Source: Trichomonas vaginalis G3 (Eukaryota; Parabasalia; Trichomonadida; Trichomonadidae). Taken from it: 64,000 bases of DNA. The notes beneath the pieces were generated by a model. The model ran no database searches. It saw only the letters and a list, made by a program, of their open reading frames with translations, and was not told the origin of the DNA. The DNA lies in assembly GCF_026262505.1 (NCBI RefSeq), contig NC_067205.1:558001-622000 (forward strand), written 5' to 3'. This document shows, one piece after another, positions 42,830-51,150 of this stretch. The position numbers were made by a program, and so were the translations under genes. Each line of letters starts with the position of its first letter. Position 1 is the stretch's first letter.

Positions 42830-43303
42830 ATATTTTAAGTTCAAAAGAGACAATCCTATAATATCTCATATGTTTGATTTAATGAACCCAGTAGGTTCTA
42901 TTTATACATCTATGGAAGCAAGAGGTCCTCAAGTAATGTTTGGTGTTGGTGCATGGGAACAAATAGTCGACAGGTTTTGTATTGTGCAAACTCTTCAAAG
43001 GAAACAGGTGGAAGTAAAACGATTTCAGGTGAAAACTTACCTGCGCACAGTCACTACATAGATTTAAGTACATCTCAAGCAGGTTGGCATAGGCATAGAT
43101 ATTGGGATTGGTCAGGAATGACAAAAGGTAAAGGATATGATGTTAAAGACGACGTTAAGTTTGCTATAAATTGTTACTGGAGTGACACTCAGGGAGAAGG
43201 AAACCATACACATTTCGTTTCAGGGTATACACAAACAACGGGACAGAGTAAAGACTACATGCCACCTTACATGACAGTTTACGCATGGTATAGAATTGCT
43301 TAG
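42830..43303 (+). pseudogene. Phage tail-collar-type (fibre tip) gene
   Basis: Hallmarks of phage tail collar domains occur in order: LMNPVGSIYTSM, FGVGAWEQIVDRF (FGGTWEQIKDRF type), GGSKTISGENLPAHSHYIDL, GEGNHTHFVSGYTQTTG and the classic end YMPPYMTVYAWYRIA. In phages this domain ends short or side tail fibres and contacts the bacterial surface. Its presence in a eukaryotic Polinton points to gene capture from a phage. Looks broken. Confidence 0.75.
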
Positions 43304-44259
43304 TCGTCATGTTCCACTTCTTTAGCATATTCGTCAGGAGTTGTCTTATATTTGTTAGGAACTGTCTTTGAAAGTATACCACCTTGAACCTTAACAAGTT
43401 TGAAACGAGGTCTGACAATAGTAGTTTTATCTTCTGCTTGCAGTCTGTACATTTTGCCATGTTTGCCTAAAACTTCATAATATTCTCTTGTATACTTTCT
43501 TCTATTTTTACGAACACGAATGCGAGTACCTGTCGAGTTCCCATTGTTGTCATAGTCAATAGTATTTTCATATGGGTCGCGTTTAGGTATTTCTATTTTT
43601 ACTTTGTCACCTTTCTTAAGTTTGAAGCCTGGCATTCTTTCTTGTTTGTCTCTTTTGACTAAACTATTAAATATATAGTCTTTCTCTAAGTCGGGGTTGT
43701 TTTTCATTTCTTCGGGGGAGTGGTTTCCCAAACCTTTTTGTTTACGGCTATTGTAAATATTTAAAACTTGTCTCATCTTTGCCATGGAGAAGTGTCTATA
43801 CTTGTCGTCATATGACATTTCATCTACCTCACCACCTTGTGGTTGATTTAAGTCTCTTAAGATTTTTATACAACTGTCAATGACACCAAGAGCAGAATGG
43901 TTTTGGTCGACAATGAAATATTGGTTTACATTTTTTGAACGCAGATAGTTTTTAATATCGTCTGATTTGAAAGAACGTTCACAGTCAGATGTCAGTTTTG
44001 TTGGATGGTATTTGTCAACGAATATTGTCAAAGCTGCTAAGATATCTAAAATATTTTTGGACTGTAATGGTATGGCTTCACAGTATCTTGTGTTTTGACC
44101 GACAAATATTAGCCAGTATGGTGGTCCATCTTCTCTATACCTCGGAATGTTTTCCAAGATATCCATAAACCAAGCATTTGGTGTTGAACTAAAGATTTTT
44201 ATCATGAGTGCTTTCTTTGTTGCCTTAGAAACATAGGGGTCCTTGTTTGGATTCGTCAT
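43300..44259 (-). CDS. Retroviral-type integrase of element B
   Basis: 319 residues on the minus strand, the only minus gene among plus-strand neighbours. The rve core shows NAWFMDILENI with the first catalytic Asp, YWLIFVGQNTRYCEAIPL, LTSDCERSFKS with the second, and NHSALGVIDSCIKILRD for the third position. A basic C-terminal part with an SH3/chromo-like strand set follows (KLKKGDKVKIEIPKRDP, then REYYEVLGKHGKMYRLQ, then RPRFKLV). In the family it joins element ends to target DNA and makes the 6-bp duplication seen here. Frame is open. Confidence 0.88.
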   Translation of the reverse strand: MTNPNKDPYVSKATKKALMIKIFSSTPNAWFMDILENIPRYREDGPPYWLIFVGQNTRYCEAIPLQSKNILDILAALTIFVDKYHPTKLTSDCERSFKSDDIKNYLRSKNVNQYFIVDQNHSALGVIDSCIKILRDLNQPQGGEVDEMSYDDKYRHFSMAKMRQVLNIYNSRKQKGLGNHSPEEMKNNPDLEKDYIFNSLVKRDKQERMPGFKLKKGDKVKIEIPKRDPYENTIDYDNNGNSTGTRIRVRKNRRKYTREYYEVLGKHGKMYRLQAEDKTTIVRPRFKLVKVQGGILSKTVPNKYKTTPDEYAKEVEHDD

Positions 44260-44276
44260 TTTTTAACCCATAAGAA

Positions 44277-44677
44277 ATGGGTTTATTTGGCGCATTAGCA
44301 GGAGTTGCATCCAGATTTTTGCCCGCAGTGGAACAATAGCCAGAGGTGTATTTGGAGTTGGAAGGAAGATTTTGAGTACATTAGGTATACTGAAAGAGAA
44401 AGCACAACCTATTATACAAACTGTACAGAAAGGTTGGGAGGTAGCACGAGATGCAGCAAATCTTATTCCAAATCCTGAAACAAGAGGAAAAGTTCAAGGA
44501 TGGATGGACAATGTAGGAAGACAAGCAGGAAACTACTATAACAAAGCAAATGACTACTATAACCAAGCAGGACACTATATGGACCAAGGTGAAAGATTCT
44601 TTAACAGAGGATATAACCATGCACAACAGTGGGTAAACAATAACCAACCTCAACCGCCTCAAACTTGGGGAATGTAA
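44277..44677 (+). pseudogene. Amphipathic N-terminus plus helical tail, virion-type
   Basis: It begins MGLFGALAGVASRFLPAV, a membrane-active-looking amphipathic helix, then after TLGILKEKAQPIIQTVQKGW continues with a Tyr/Asn/Gln repeat (YYNKANDYYNQAGHYMDQ) and ends QPPQTWGM. Similar plan to 40525. Likely an internal particle protein; the analogy to adenoviral pVI-type proteins is inference. Fossil, looks broken. Confidence 0.4.
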
Positions 44678-44679
44678 AT

Positions 44680-44700
44680 TTTTTTACTGAGATGAAATGA
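44680..44700 (+). promoter_or_regulatory. Shared start-region motif TTTTTTACTGAGATGAAATGA
   Basis: The same run of about 20 bases occurs immediately before the genes at 44697 and 44869 and includes their ATG. Probably a duplicated promoter and leader of the element. Confidence 0.55.
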
Positions 44701-44849
44701 ACAATACAGCATTGAGACAAATGGGTTCAAGATGGATTTGTCGACTTCCAGCAGTTACACAACGTGTTTGTCAAGTTCTTCCTATACCTCAAGAAGTTTT
44801 AGACCGACTTAAAAAACAACAACAACCAGTTGAAAACAAACCAAACTAA
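44697..44849 (+). CDS. 50-residue basic protein
   Basis: ATG 44697 follows the motif TTTTTTACTGAGATGAAATG, which recurs before the next gene. Product MNNTALRQMGSRWICRLPAV..., with a helical Pro/Gln C-terminus. Not recognised. Confidence 0.4.
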   Translation: MNNTALRQMGSRWICRLPAVTQRVCQVLPIPQEVLDRLKKQQQPVENKPN

Positions 44850-44868
44850 AATTTTTTACTGAGATGAA

Positions 44869-45453
44869 ATGACCGAAGAAGTTGAAACGGTAGATTTGAC
44901 ACCACAAACAAAAAGTTCAGAACCATTGTCAAAACCTGTCAAAGAACTTACAGATGAAGAGAAAAATTCAATAATAGAAAGTGCCAGGTCTGGAAATACA
45001 AACCCTAACTACAAAGTCACTTTTCATAGAAATGGAACGGCTAGTATCTCAAAAAAGAAACAGACTCTCACAAATAAAATATTGAAGTCTGAAGGAGCTT
45101 TCGAGACAACAGATGGAAAAGTTTACTTCACTGACCAACAGTTCATTATAGAACATCTCATTGACTTAGAGTCAAAATATTCTAAACTTTACAACAAACA
45201 CAAAAAGTTGAAAGGAAAACAAAAACAAATGGCATATGATATTTATGAAGATGTTGACGACACAACCATACCTGCAAGTGAGGTAAAGTCAGAGGAACCG
45301 AAAAGTGACGAAAAACCGATAGAAGAAGGTGAGCCAAAAACTGAAGATAAACCAAAACCAAAGTTTAGTTTCCAAACTAAACCAAGTCAACCTTCATTAG
45401 CTGGTATGGGTTGGCGTCAAAGACTTATGGTAGCTGGTGGTTATGTTAAGTAA
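44869..45453 (+). CDS. Lys/Glu-rich coiled-coil protein of element B
   Basis: 194 residues. Acidic N-terminus, then NPNYKVTFHRNGTASISKKK (similar to the remnant A gene at 2608), FETTDGKVYFTDQQFIIEHL, a coiled-coil (LESKYSKLYNKHKKLKGKQK), a long acidic/Pro stretch (SEEPKSDEKPIEEGEPK), and a final AGMGWRQRLMVAGGYVK. Conserved between the two elements, so probably a structural or DNA-handling protein; function unknown. Confidence 0.5.
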   Translation: MTEEVETVDLTPQTKSSEPLSKPVKELTDEEKNSIIESARSGNTNPNYKVTFHRNGTASISKKKQTLTNKILKSEGAFETTDGKVYFTDQQFIIEHLIDLESKYSKLYNKHKKLKGKQKQMAYDIYEDVDDTTIPASEVKSEEPKSDEKPIEEGEPKTEDKPKPKFSFQTKPSQPSLAGMGWRQRLMVAGGYVK

Positions 45454-45485
45454 AGAAAAAAAAACATTTTTTTATTTTTATAAAA

Positions 45486-46205
45486 ATGCCCCCATATAGA
45501 ATGGATAGAAAGTCTGCTAGAATAAAAGCAGAGTTACAAAGATATGGTTGGAGAGTTTCGAAGAATTTTAAATATAGGAAGGGAAGACCCATAAAAGTCT
45601 ATGACAAATTGTCTGGTCTGACCTATGAAATGGACTTGGAAACAGCACGCACAAATTATCCAAACAGGTTAGAGAGGTTAGAAGAAGAGCGTCTTATGGA
45701 TATGCCTTTCAATGTTAGTGAACCTCAAGTTGAAGGACACGACGGCTTTGCCAGATTCTACTGGAAACATGACGAACAATTGCATCCTTTGAGAAGGAAA
45801 AAAGGAAAAGGTGAAGACGCACATGCTCCCATGGAAAGAACAAGATATGCATATGAAAAGTATCGTGAAGTTAGAAGTCAAATTACATCTGGTCGAACCT
45901 TTACAGTAAACTTTGACGAAGGAAAGAACAAAGAAGGCTTCATGGGTGTACTTGCTGCCATACAAGACGGAAATAAGAAAGGACACAATCTCAGACTAAC
46001 CGTAACAGATTTGGATGGTCATATTTACTATGCACATGGCAATGTCACAACAGCTGCAATGCTTCTTGACGCTTTCAAGACTACAAAGAGAGAACAAATG
46101 GTTGACTCCGACTCAGACATTTTGAATGCAATTGAAGGAATTGTAAGCGTGAAGTTCGAATGGTACCAACCTAACCCTCAAGCAGTCAGACAACATGTTT
46201 GTTAG
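45486..46205 (+). CDS. Element B protein with basic N-terminus, unknown
   Basis: 239 residues. Basic N-terminus (MPPYRMDRKSARIKAELQRY), a central charged region (RFYWKHDEQLHPLRRKKGKG), then a beta-rich half (RTFTVNFDEG, LRLTVTDLDGHIYYAHGNVT, VSVKFEWYQPN). Preceded by the AT-tract promoter style. Possibly a virion protein; not recognised. Confidence 0.45.
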   Translation: MPPYRMDRKSARIKAELQRYGWRVSKNFKYRKGRPIKVYDKLSGLTYEMDLETARTNYPNRLERLEEERLMDMPFNVSEPQVEGHDGFARFYWKHDEQLHPLRRKKGKGEDAHAPMERTRYAYEKYREVRSQITSGRTFTVNFDEGKNKEGFMGVLAAIQDGNKKGHNLRLTVTDLDGHIYYAHGNVTTAAMLLDAFKTTKREQMVDSDSDILNAIEGIVSVKFEWYQPNPQAVRQHVC

Positions 46206-46275
46206 ATGAGAAATATGAAATGGCATACCATTTTAAAACATTTTTTTTAAAAAAAAATATTTTTACATATATTAA

Positions 46276-47136
46276 ATGTTTCAGGTTGAAAAACAAAGAA
46301 CAAAAGTAGCAGATACAAAACCGTTAGACTATATCTTCACAAACGCTGGTAGGACTATATCAGATGAAGAAATTTCATCCGGCTCCTACCGCTTTGACTT
46401 TCCAATTCGTTGGCTTCAAAGTCCTTCAGATGCAAAGGCAATAGGATTTAGAAGAGTTTTGTTTTCAAAAAGAACTAACGCGTTTATGTTTGCGGTATAT
46501 TTTCATGGTCAGTATAGAGGTTCTGACGGTCTACTAGACAAATTTGACGAAATGAGAATCTTTACAGTTCGTTCAGACGAAAGTCTTGAGAAGACTCTAA
46601 ATGACTTTCAAACTCAAATAAACAAATACTACTGGGAATTTCAAGAAAAATACGATTCTTTACTAAATGGAACATACTATCTGAAACTAGAATATGACAA
46701 GATGAACTCCACAGTTTCATTTCAAAGGATTGAAAATAACCCTCCAAGAGATACACAGTTTTTATTTTGGCAAGTAGACAAACGTTCTTGGGCACAATTT
46801 CTTCGGTTACTAAACCAGAACGAACCATTACCACCTGACGGTCCGTTCTGGTTTATACGCCCACCAACAGATTTGACAGTTTATAGAAATGTGTTTGACC
46901 CTCAAAATGTCATGTGTCATGCAAGTTTCAGTTCAAGCAACAATAGTTTTCTTTGTATTGGTAAGGACTTTTATGACTTTGCTTCTAAATTCTACGAACC
47001 ACCTAGTAACAGTTTCTCTGACTTTCAAGTTTGGTTCACAACAAATGGTGTGCAACATATTGTTCCATTGTACTACGACTTTTATCTCGAATTGTCTTTC
47101 ATATATAACTACGGAGAAGTGCTGAAAAAGTATTGA
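46276..47136 (+). CDS. Element B protein, virion-type, intact paralogue
   Basis: 286 residues. N-terminal TKPLDYIFTNAGRTIS, beta-rich throughout, ending FSDFQVWFTTNG...IVPLYYDFYLELSFIYNYGE, a strand-rich end that could be a jelly-roll edge. A broken inverted copy lies at 40768-41650. Two copies in the element argue for a dispensable or exchangeable surface component, but the family is unknown to me. Confidence 0.45.
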   Translation: MFQVEKQRTKVADTKPLDYIFTNAGRTISDEEISSGSYRFDFPIRWLQSPSDAKAIGFRRVLFSKRTNAFMFAVYFHGQYRGSDGLLDKFDEMRIFTVRSDESLEKTLNDFQTQINKYYWEFQEKYDSLLNGTYYLKLEYDKMNSTVSFQRIENNPPRDTQFLFWQVDKRSWAQFLRLLNQNEPLPPDGPFWFIRPPTDLTVYRNVFDPQNVMCHASFSSSNNSFLCIGKDFYDFASKFYEPPSNSFSDFQVWFTTNGVQHIVPLYYDFYLELSFIYNYGEVLKKY

Positions 47137-47149
47137 AAAATAATGTTTA

Positions 47150-47208
47150 TGTTAGCATGTTAGATCTAACACGTTTTCTAACACGTTTTCTAACATGGTC
47201 TAAAACTC
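47150..47208. repeat. GTTAGATCTAAC palindrome after 46276 gene
   Basis: ATGTTAGATCTAACACG, then ACGTTTTCTAACATGG: palindromic, contains GATC, located 15 bp after a stop codon. Confidence 0.75.
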
Positions 47209-47775
47209 TTGAATTTTCATGAATTTTGTGCTGAATTCGACAAAAATGAGTTTTTGGTTGAAAAAACAGGTGGAGCCAAAAGTGGCTCGACCTCAAAACA
47301 AGCATTTTGTGAAGAATATACCACCCCGCGGAATTCCGCGGGTTGCTTTTTATACAATGTTAATGCAGGAATTCCGGATGAAATCAAACAGGTTAGAGGA
47401 ATGTATGTAGACCCAAGACTCGTAAACTATATAGCAATGTGGGCTTCTCCAAAATATTGCATAGCAGTTGGAAAAATTCTGGACTCCATAGACAAGAAAG
47501 TTCATGAGAAGTTAGATGAAGAAGAACTTGAAGATACAGTAGAGAATGCAAAACCTTTGTTCGAAGAAGAAGTTAGAAAAATGCATGAAAAACAAATAGA
47601 ACATGAACGTGAGATATGTTCTGGTTATAGAGATTCTCCATACGAACTAGACCAATGGGAACAAGAAGATTTAAAGAGAGAATTTAGAGAATATGAACTC
47701 GCTAAAATTTCATTAGAAGCTGCAGAAAAGAAGTTAAAAGTTTGGGGTCGTTTTGTAAAAAAATATTGTGAGTAA
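47209..47775 (+). CDS. KilA-N domain protein
   Basis: The KilA-N core is clear at RGMYVDPRLVNYIAMWASPK followed by YCIAVGKILDSID (YVHP.LA..IA.WASPEF.L.V type), preceded by GAKSGSTSKQAFCEEYTTPR. A long charged coiled-coil tail follows. KilA-N is a DNA-binding domain of large DNA viruses and phages, found in trichomonad Mavericks. The N-terminal part overlaps the left arm of the 108-bp inverted repeat (47249-47356). The start is uncertain because no ATG opens this frame early. Confidence 0.7.
   Translation: MNFHEFCAEFDKNEFLVEKTGGAKSGSTSKQAFCEEYTTPRNSAGCFLYNVNAGIPDEIKQVRGMYVDPRLVNYIAMWASPKYCIAVGKILDSIDKKVHEKLDEEELEDTVENAKPLFEEEVRKMHEKQIEHEREICSGYRDSPYELDQWEQEDLKREFREYELAKISLEAAEKKLKVWGRFVKKYCE
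47249..47356 (+). repeat. Left arm of internal inverted repeat with CCGCGG hairpin
   Basis: It contains GGTGGAGCCAAAAGTGGCTC, the CCCCGCGGAATTCCGCGGG hairpin and TTGCTTTTTATACAA. It matches the reverse complement of 48085-48193 almost exactly, apart from the hairpin loop. It lies inside the KilA-N reading frame. Confidence 0.88.
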
Positions 47776-48258
47776 ATGAACCATTTTTTTCGACAAAAAT
47801 ATATTTTAGGGTAGATGGTTAGATCTAACCTCTTTTCTAACCTGTTTTCTAACATCGTAGAAAACTCATGAAATTTCATGAAATTTACACCAAAAATATA
47901 ATTTATGTTAGAATGTTAGATCTAACACCTTTTCTAACATGTTTTCTAACATGGTCTAAAACTCTTGAATTTTCATGACTTCTTCGTACATGTTTTGTCA
48001 AACATGAACGTACATGTTTTGTCATGACTTCATCGTAAATGTTTTGTCATGACTTCTTCATCGTATTCTTTCACCCGTTGAATTTTGTATAAAAAGCAAC
48101 CCGCGGTTTTCCGCGGGTTGGTATATTCTTCACAAAATGCTTGTTTTGAGGTCGAGCCACTTTTGGCTCCACCTGTTTTTTCAACCAAAACTCTTGAATT
48201 CGGCAAAAATATATTTTAGTTTTTTTAAAAAAATATTTTTTATTTTTATTGTAAGAAC
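47776..48258. other. Non-coding repeats of element B
   Basis: Two palindromes of the TTAGATCTAA family (about 47810-47850 and 47900-47950), degenerate copies of the CATGACTTCTTCGTACATGT motif, then the right inverted-repeat arm and an AT-tract promoter (48215-48250) for the next gene. Confidence 0.7.
48085..48193 (-). repeat. Right arm of internal inverted repeat
   Basis: Begins TTGTATAAAAAGCAACCCGC, holds the CCCGCGG-TTTT-CCGCGGG hairpin, and ends CAACCAAAACTC. Counterpart of 47249-47356. Confidence 0.88.
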
Positions 48259-49173
48259 ATGTTAGCAACAACTTCACCAAACTCTTTAGTCATGAATCCA
48301 ACATCTATGTTAGTAGAGATGAAAAGCTTCATTCCTTCTTCATATACTTTCGAAACAAAAATCCAGAAGATAAAGCAAGAACTTTTAACAAGTAATTTAG
48401 ACTGTAGTGCGAAAGATGAAACAAATGAACAGTATCTTTATGAAATGCAGGACATTATTGACCATTTACCCAAACTTCCTGAAATCCAACAACAAAAACT
48501 CACTATTCCAGAATTCGATGAAATAGAAGTCGGACTGACTGACTCAGTAGAAATAAAGAAGTTCATACGAAAGGTAAATTATGAATTCCTTGGTTTTCAT
48601 TGCAACCATAAGGTTATGGACAAAGATTGCGACATGGTATATAAGAACATCTCTGACATATATAAATCTGGGGAGTTTAAGACCTACGACAACTTTGTTT
48701 CGTTAGTTGCTGAATGTGTATGGCAGATAAGAGATAAAGATAGAAGAGGTAAAGTATGGACTGAACAGATAAAACCAGCAACTTTTGAGTTAAAGAAAAC
48801 CATTGACGCCTTGGTTGTTTTAGCAGGTAAGGTTTCAGAATATAACGCAAAAATGAACCCGCAATGTTCAAAATGTAAAGCAGCAATGAGGAAATATAAC
48901 TACTCCGTCAAAGAGATAGAAAGAATGAGAAACGACTATGCAGATTTAAAGAAAGAAGCAGAAAAACCAGCAGAAGATAAAATGAACATGTTGACATTTC
49001 TGAACAAAAACTATCCAACAGCAGAAGATTTCCTTCTATCTGACGTCAAGAAGAAGTATAAAGAAACTTTCGGTATCGTTAAAACTTTTGACATACTGAC
49101 AGAAGAAATAGAAGCTACGAAATTGTTTAGAGTCATGAACCATCGCAACATATACCATGTAAAACGCTTGTAA
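48259..49173 (+). CDS. Element B helical protein with CxxC, unknown
   Basis: 304 residues, mostly helical, with a possible metal site (NPQCSKCKAAMRKYN) about residue 200 and a coiled-coil after it. The last 56 codons are duplicated downstream at 49663-49828. Preceded by the AT-tract promoter. Not recognised. Confidence 0.5.
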   Translation: MLATTSPNSLVMNPTSMLVEMKSFIPSSYTFETKIQKIKQELLTSNLDCSAKDETNEQYLYEMQDIIDHLPKLPEIQQQKLTIPEFDEIEVGLTDSVEIKKFIRKVNYEFLGFHCNHKVMDKDCDMVYKNISDIYKSGEFKTYDNFVSLVAECVWQIRDKDRRGKVWTEQIKPATFELKKTIDALVVLAGKVSEYNAKMNPQCSKCKAAMRKYNYSVKEIERMRNDYADLKKEAEKPAEDKMNMLTFLNKNYPTAEDFLLSDVKKKYKETFGIVKTFDILTEEIEATKLFRVMNHRNIYHVKRL

Positions 49174-49662
49174 ATAGTTATGTTAGAAAACATGTTAGAA
49201 AACATGTTAGATCTAACATTCTAACATAAACATTATTTTTTGGTCATTTACGCTCATTACGAAGAAGTCTTGACAAAACATATACGAAGAAGTCTTGACA
49301 AAACATGTACGAAGAAGTCTTGACAAAACATGTACGAAGAAGTCTTGACAAAACATATACGATGAAATCATGACAAAACATGTACGAAGAAGTCTTGAAA
49401 TTTCATGAGTTTTGTATGTTTTAGACCATGTTAGAAAACGTGTTAGAAAACATGTTAGATCTAACATGCTAACATAAAATATATTTTTGTCTGATTTACG
49501 CTCATTACGAAGAAGTCTTGACAAAACATTTACGAAGAAGTCTTGAAATTTCATGAGTTTTGTATGTTTTAGACCATGTGAGAAAACGTGTTAGAAAACA
49601 TGTTAGATCTAACATGCTAACATAAAATATATTTTTGGTCATTTACAATGAAGTCTTGACAA
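49174..49662. repeat. Intergenic 25-bp tandem repeats and palindromes
   Basis: About five copies of TACGAAGAAGTCTTGACAAA-ACAT at 49255-49400 plus three GTTAGATCTAAC palindromes. The same set recurs at 61630-62510. Confidence 0.8.
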
Positions 49663-49828
49663 AAACTATCCAACAGCAGAAGATTTCCTTCTATCTGACG
49701 TCAAGAAGAAATATAAAGAAACTTTCGGCATTGTTAAAACATTCGATGTACTAAAAGAAGAAATAGAAGCTACAAAACTGTTTAGAGTCATGAACCATCG
49801 CAACATATACCATGTAAAACGCTTATAA
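49663..49828 (+). pseudogene. Partial duplicate of the 48259 gene end
   Basis: Repeats 49005-49173 (KNYPTAEDFLLSDVKKKYKE to YHVKRL stop) with few changes; no start. It arose by duplication of the gene end together with the flanking palindrome, probably by repeat-mediated exchange. Confidence 0.8.
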
Positions 49829-49995
49829 AATAACTGGGGTAGAAAACGTGTTAGAAAACAGGTTAGATCTAACCATCTACCCTAAAATATATTTTTGCTG
49901 AATTCAGCACAAATTTCATGAGTTTCCTTAAGATAGAAAATAAAAGTTAGTTTTTTATAAAATATTTTTTTTATTTTGTATGTAAGAAACAGAAA

Positions 49996-50607
49996 ATGAC
50001 AAACACTGAGTTTGAAACAGTTAAAAAGATAGACAATGACACCAAAGTGGTTAGAATTGGTGATTTAAACGTAAGATACTCAAAGAAATACAAGAAATAT
50101 TCTTTGTCAGACATTATATCTCCATCTGGAAAGAGAGCAAAGGACTGGGTTAGAAATGCTTCTAGTCAGAAAATTTTGACAAGAAATCCTGAGCTTTTGA
50201 TATCGGTAAGATTCTATGGAACTACAGCATATCTTATAGACAAAAGTCTTATACCAATAGTTTTGTTATGGATTGACCCAGTTGTTGGATATAACTTCAT
50301 AACATATGGTTCATTCGATACTGAACGTTGCAGTGAAGGCTTACTTTACATCGTTCAGAAACCGAAGGACTTCAATACAAAGAGATATAAGATAGGAAGA
50401 ACATATAATATAACTAAAAGATATGACAGTATAGTCAATAGAGTTAAGGTTGTGTTCGTTAACGATATGAGAGCTGCTGAAACTGAACTACTTGAAAAGT
50501 TTGAGAAAATGTATGGTGCTCCCATAAAAGGTAAAGAAACGTTTGAAGTAGATGAGATAGATAGTGCTATAAAATTATTTGACGAAGTTGCTGAAAAATA
50601 CATGTAA
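49996..50607 (+). CDS. KilA-N plus GIY-YIG-like (T5orf172) protein
   Basis: 203 residues. N-terminal KilA-N-like part (SLSDIISPSGKRAKDWVRNA, then TAYLIDKSLIPIVLLWIDP). The C-terminal part is LLYIVQKPKDFNTKRYKIGR followed by TYNITKRYDSIVNRVKVVFV and AAETELLEKFEKMY, which fits the T5orf172/MUG113 branch of GIY-YIG nucleases (YLYI..., YKIGRT.N...R, E in the final helix). Such KilA-N/T5orf172 fusions are common in large DNA viruses and phages. Possible role in DNA recognition or nicking. Open frame behind an AT-tract promoter. Confidence 0.7.
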   Translation: MTNTEFETVKKIDNDTKVVRIGDLNVRYSKKYKKYSLSDIISPSGKRAKDWVRNASSQKILTRNPELLISVRFYGTTAYLIDKSLIPIVLLWIDPVVGYNFITYGSFDTERCSEGLLYIVQKPKDFNTKRYKIGRTYNITKRYDSIVNRVKVVFVNDMRAAETELLEKFEKMYGAPIKGKETFEVDEIDSAIKLFDEVAEKYM

Positions 50608-50682
50608 AGCGTTTATTTTTACGCTTGACTTCAGATGGCTCAGGTAGCTCTATAAGGTAAATTGTCTTGTCAAATCCTTCTG

Positions 50683-51046
50683 GTATTCCGAGTCCTTCCA
50701 TCCGACATTCCGAGTCCTTCCATCCGACATTCCAAGTCCTTCCTTCCAACATTCCAAGTCCTTCCTTCCAACATTCCAAGTCCTTCCTTCCAACATTCCG
50801 AGTCCTTCCTTCCAACAAGAAAAAAATTTCCTGACAACTGGAAAAAAATTTCCTGTTGTTCGTCCGTAAACCATTCAAATTTTCGAAAATTGAGAACTTT
50901 TTGGTCGAACTTCAGAAAAAGTTTTTCCTTCCGACAGAAAAAGTTTTTCCTTCCGACATTCCGAGTTTTTCCTTCCGACATTCCGAGTCCTTCCTTCCGA
51001 CATTCCGAGTTCTTCCTTCCAACTGGAAAAGTTCTTCCTTCCGACA
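50683..51046. repeat. CCTTCCTTCCGACATTCCGAGT minisatellite
   Basis: About a dozen degenerate copies of an approximately 23-bp C/T-rich unit (AGTCCTTCCTTCCAACATTC and variants with GACATTCCGAG). It is open in several frames on both strands because the unit lacks stops, so the apparent ORFs are repeat artefacts. Strong pyrimidine strand bias. Confidence 0.85.
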
Positions 51047-51150
51047 GGACACAAACGGATGACTGACGTTCCACCAACCGAGCCATTCCAAAGCCAGAAG
51101 AACCGACAGCCCCAGCACCACAACAGACTAAGACTAAACACTTACATTTT

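Noticed and set aside
43300-44259. LTR retrotransposon or retrovirus, suggested by the integrase
   Set aside because: There is no reverse transcriptase, gag or LTR; capsid, ATPase and helicase genes place the integrase in a Polinton.
50662-51141. Several overlapping ORFs with FPTFRVLPS or NVGRKDLEC repeats
   Set aside because: They are translations of a stop-poor minisatellite in different frames of both strands.
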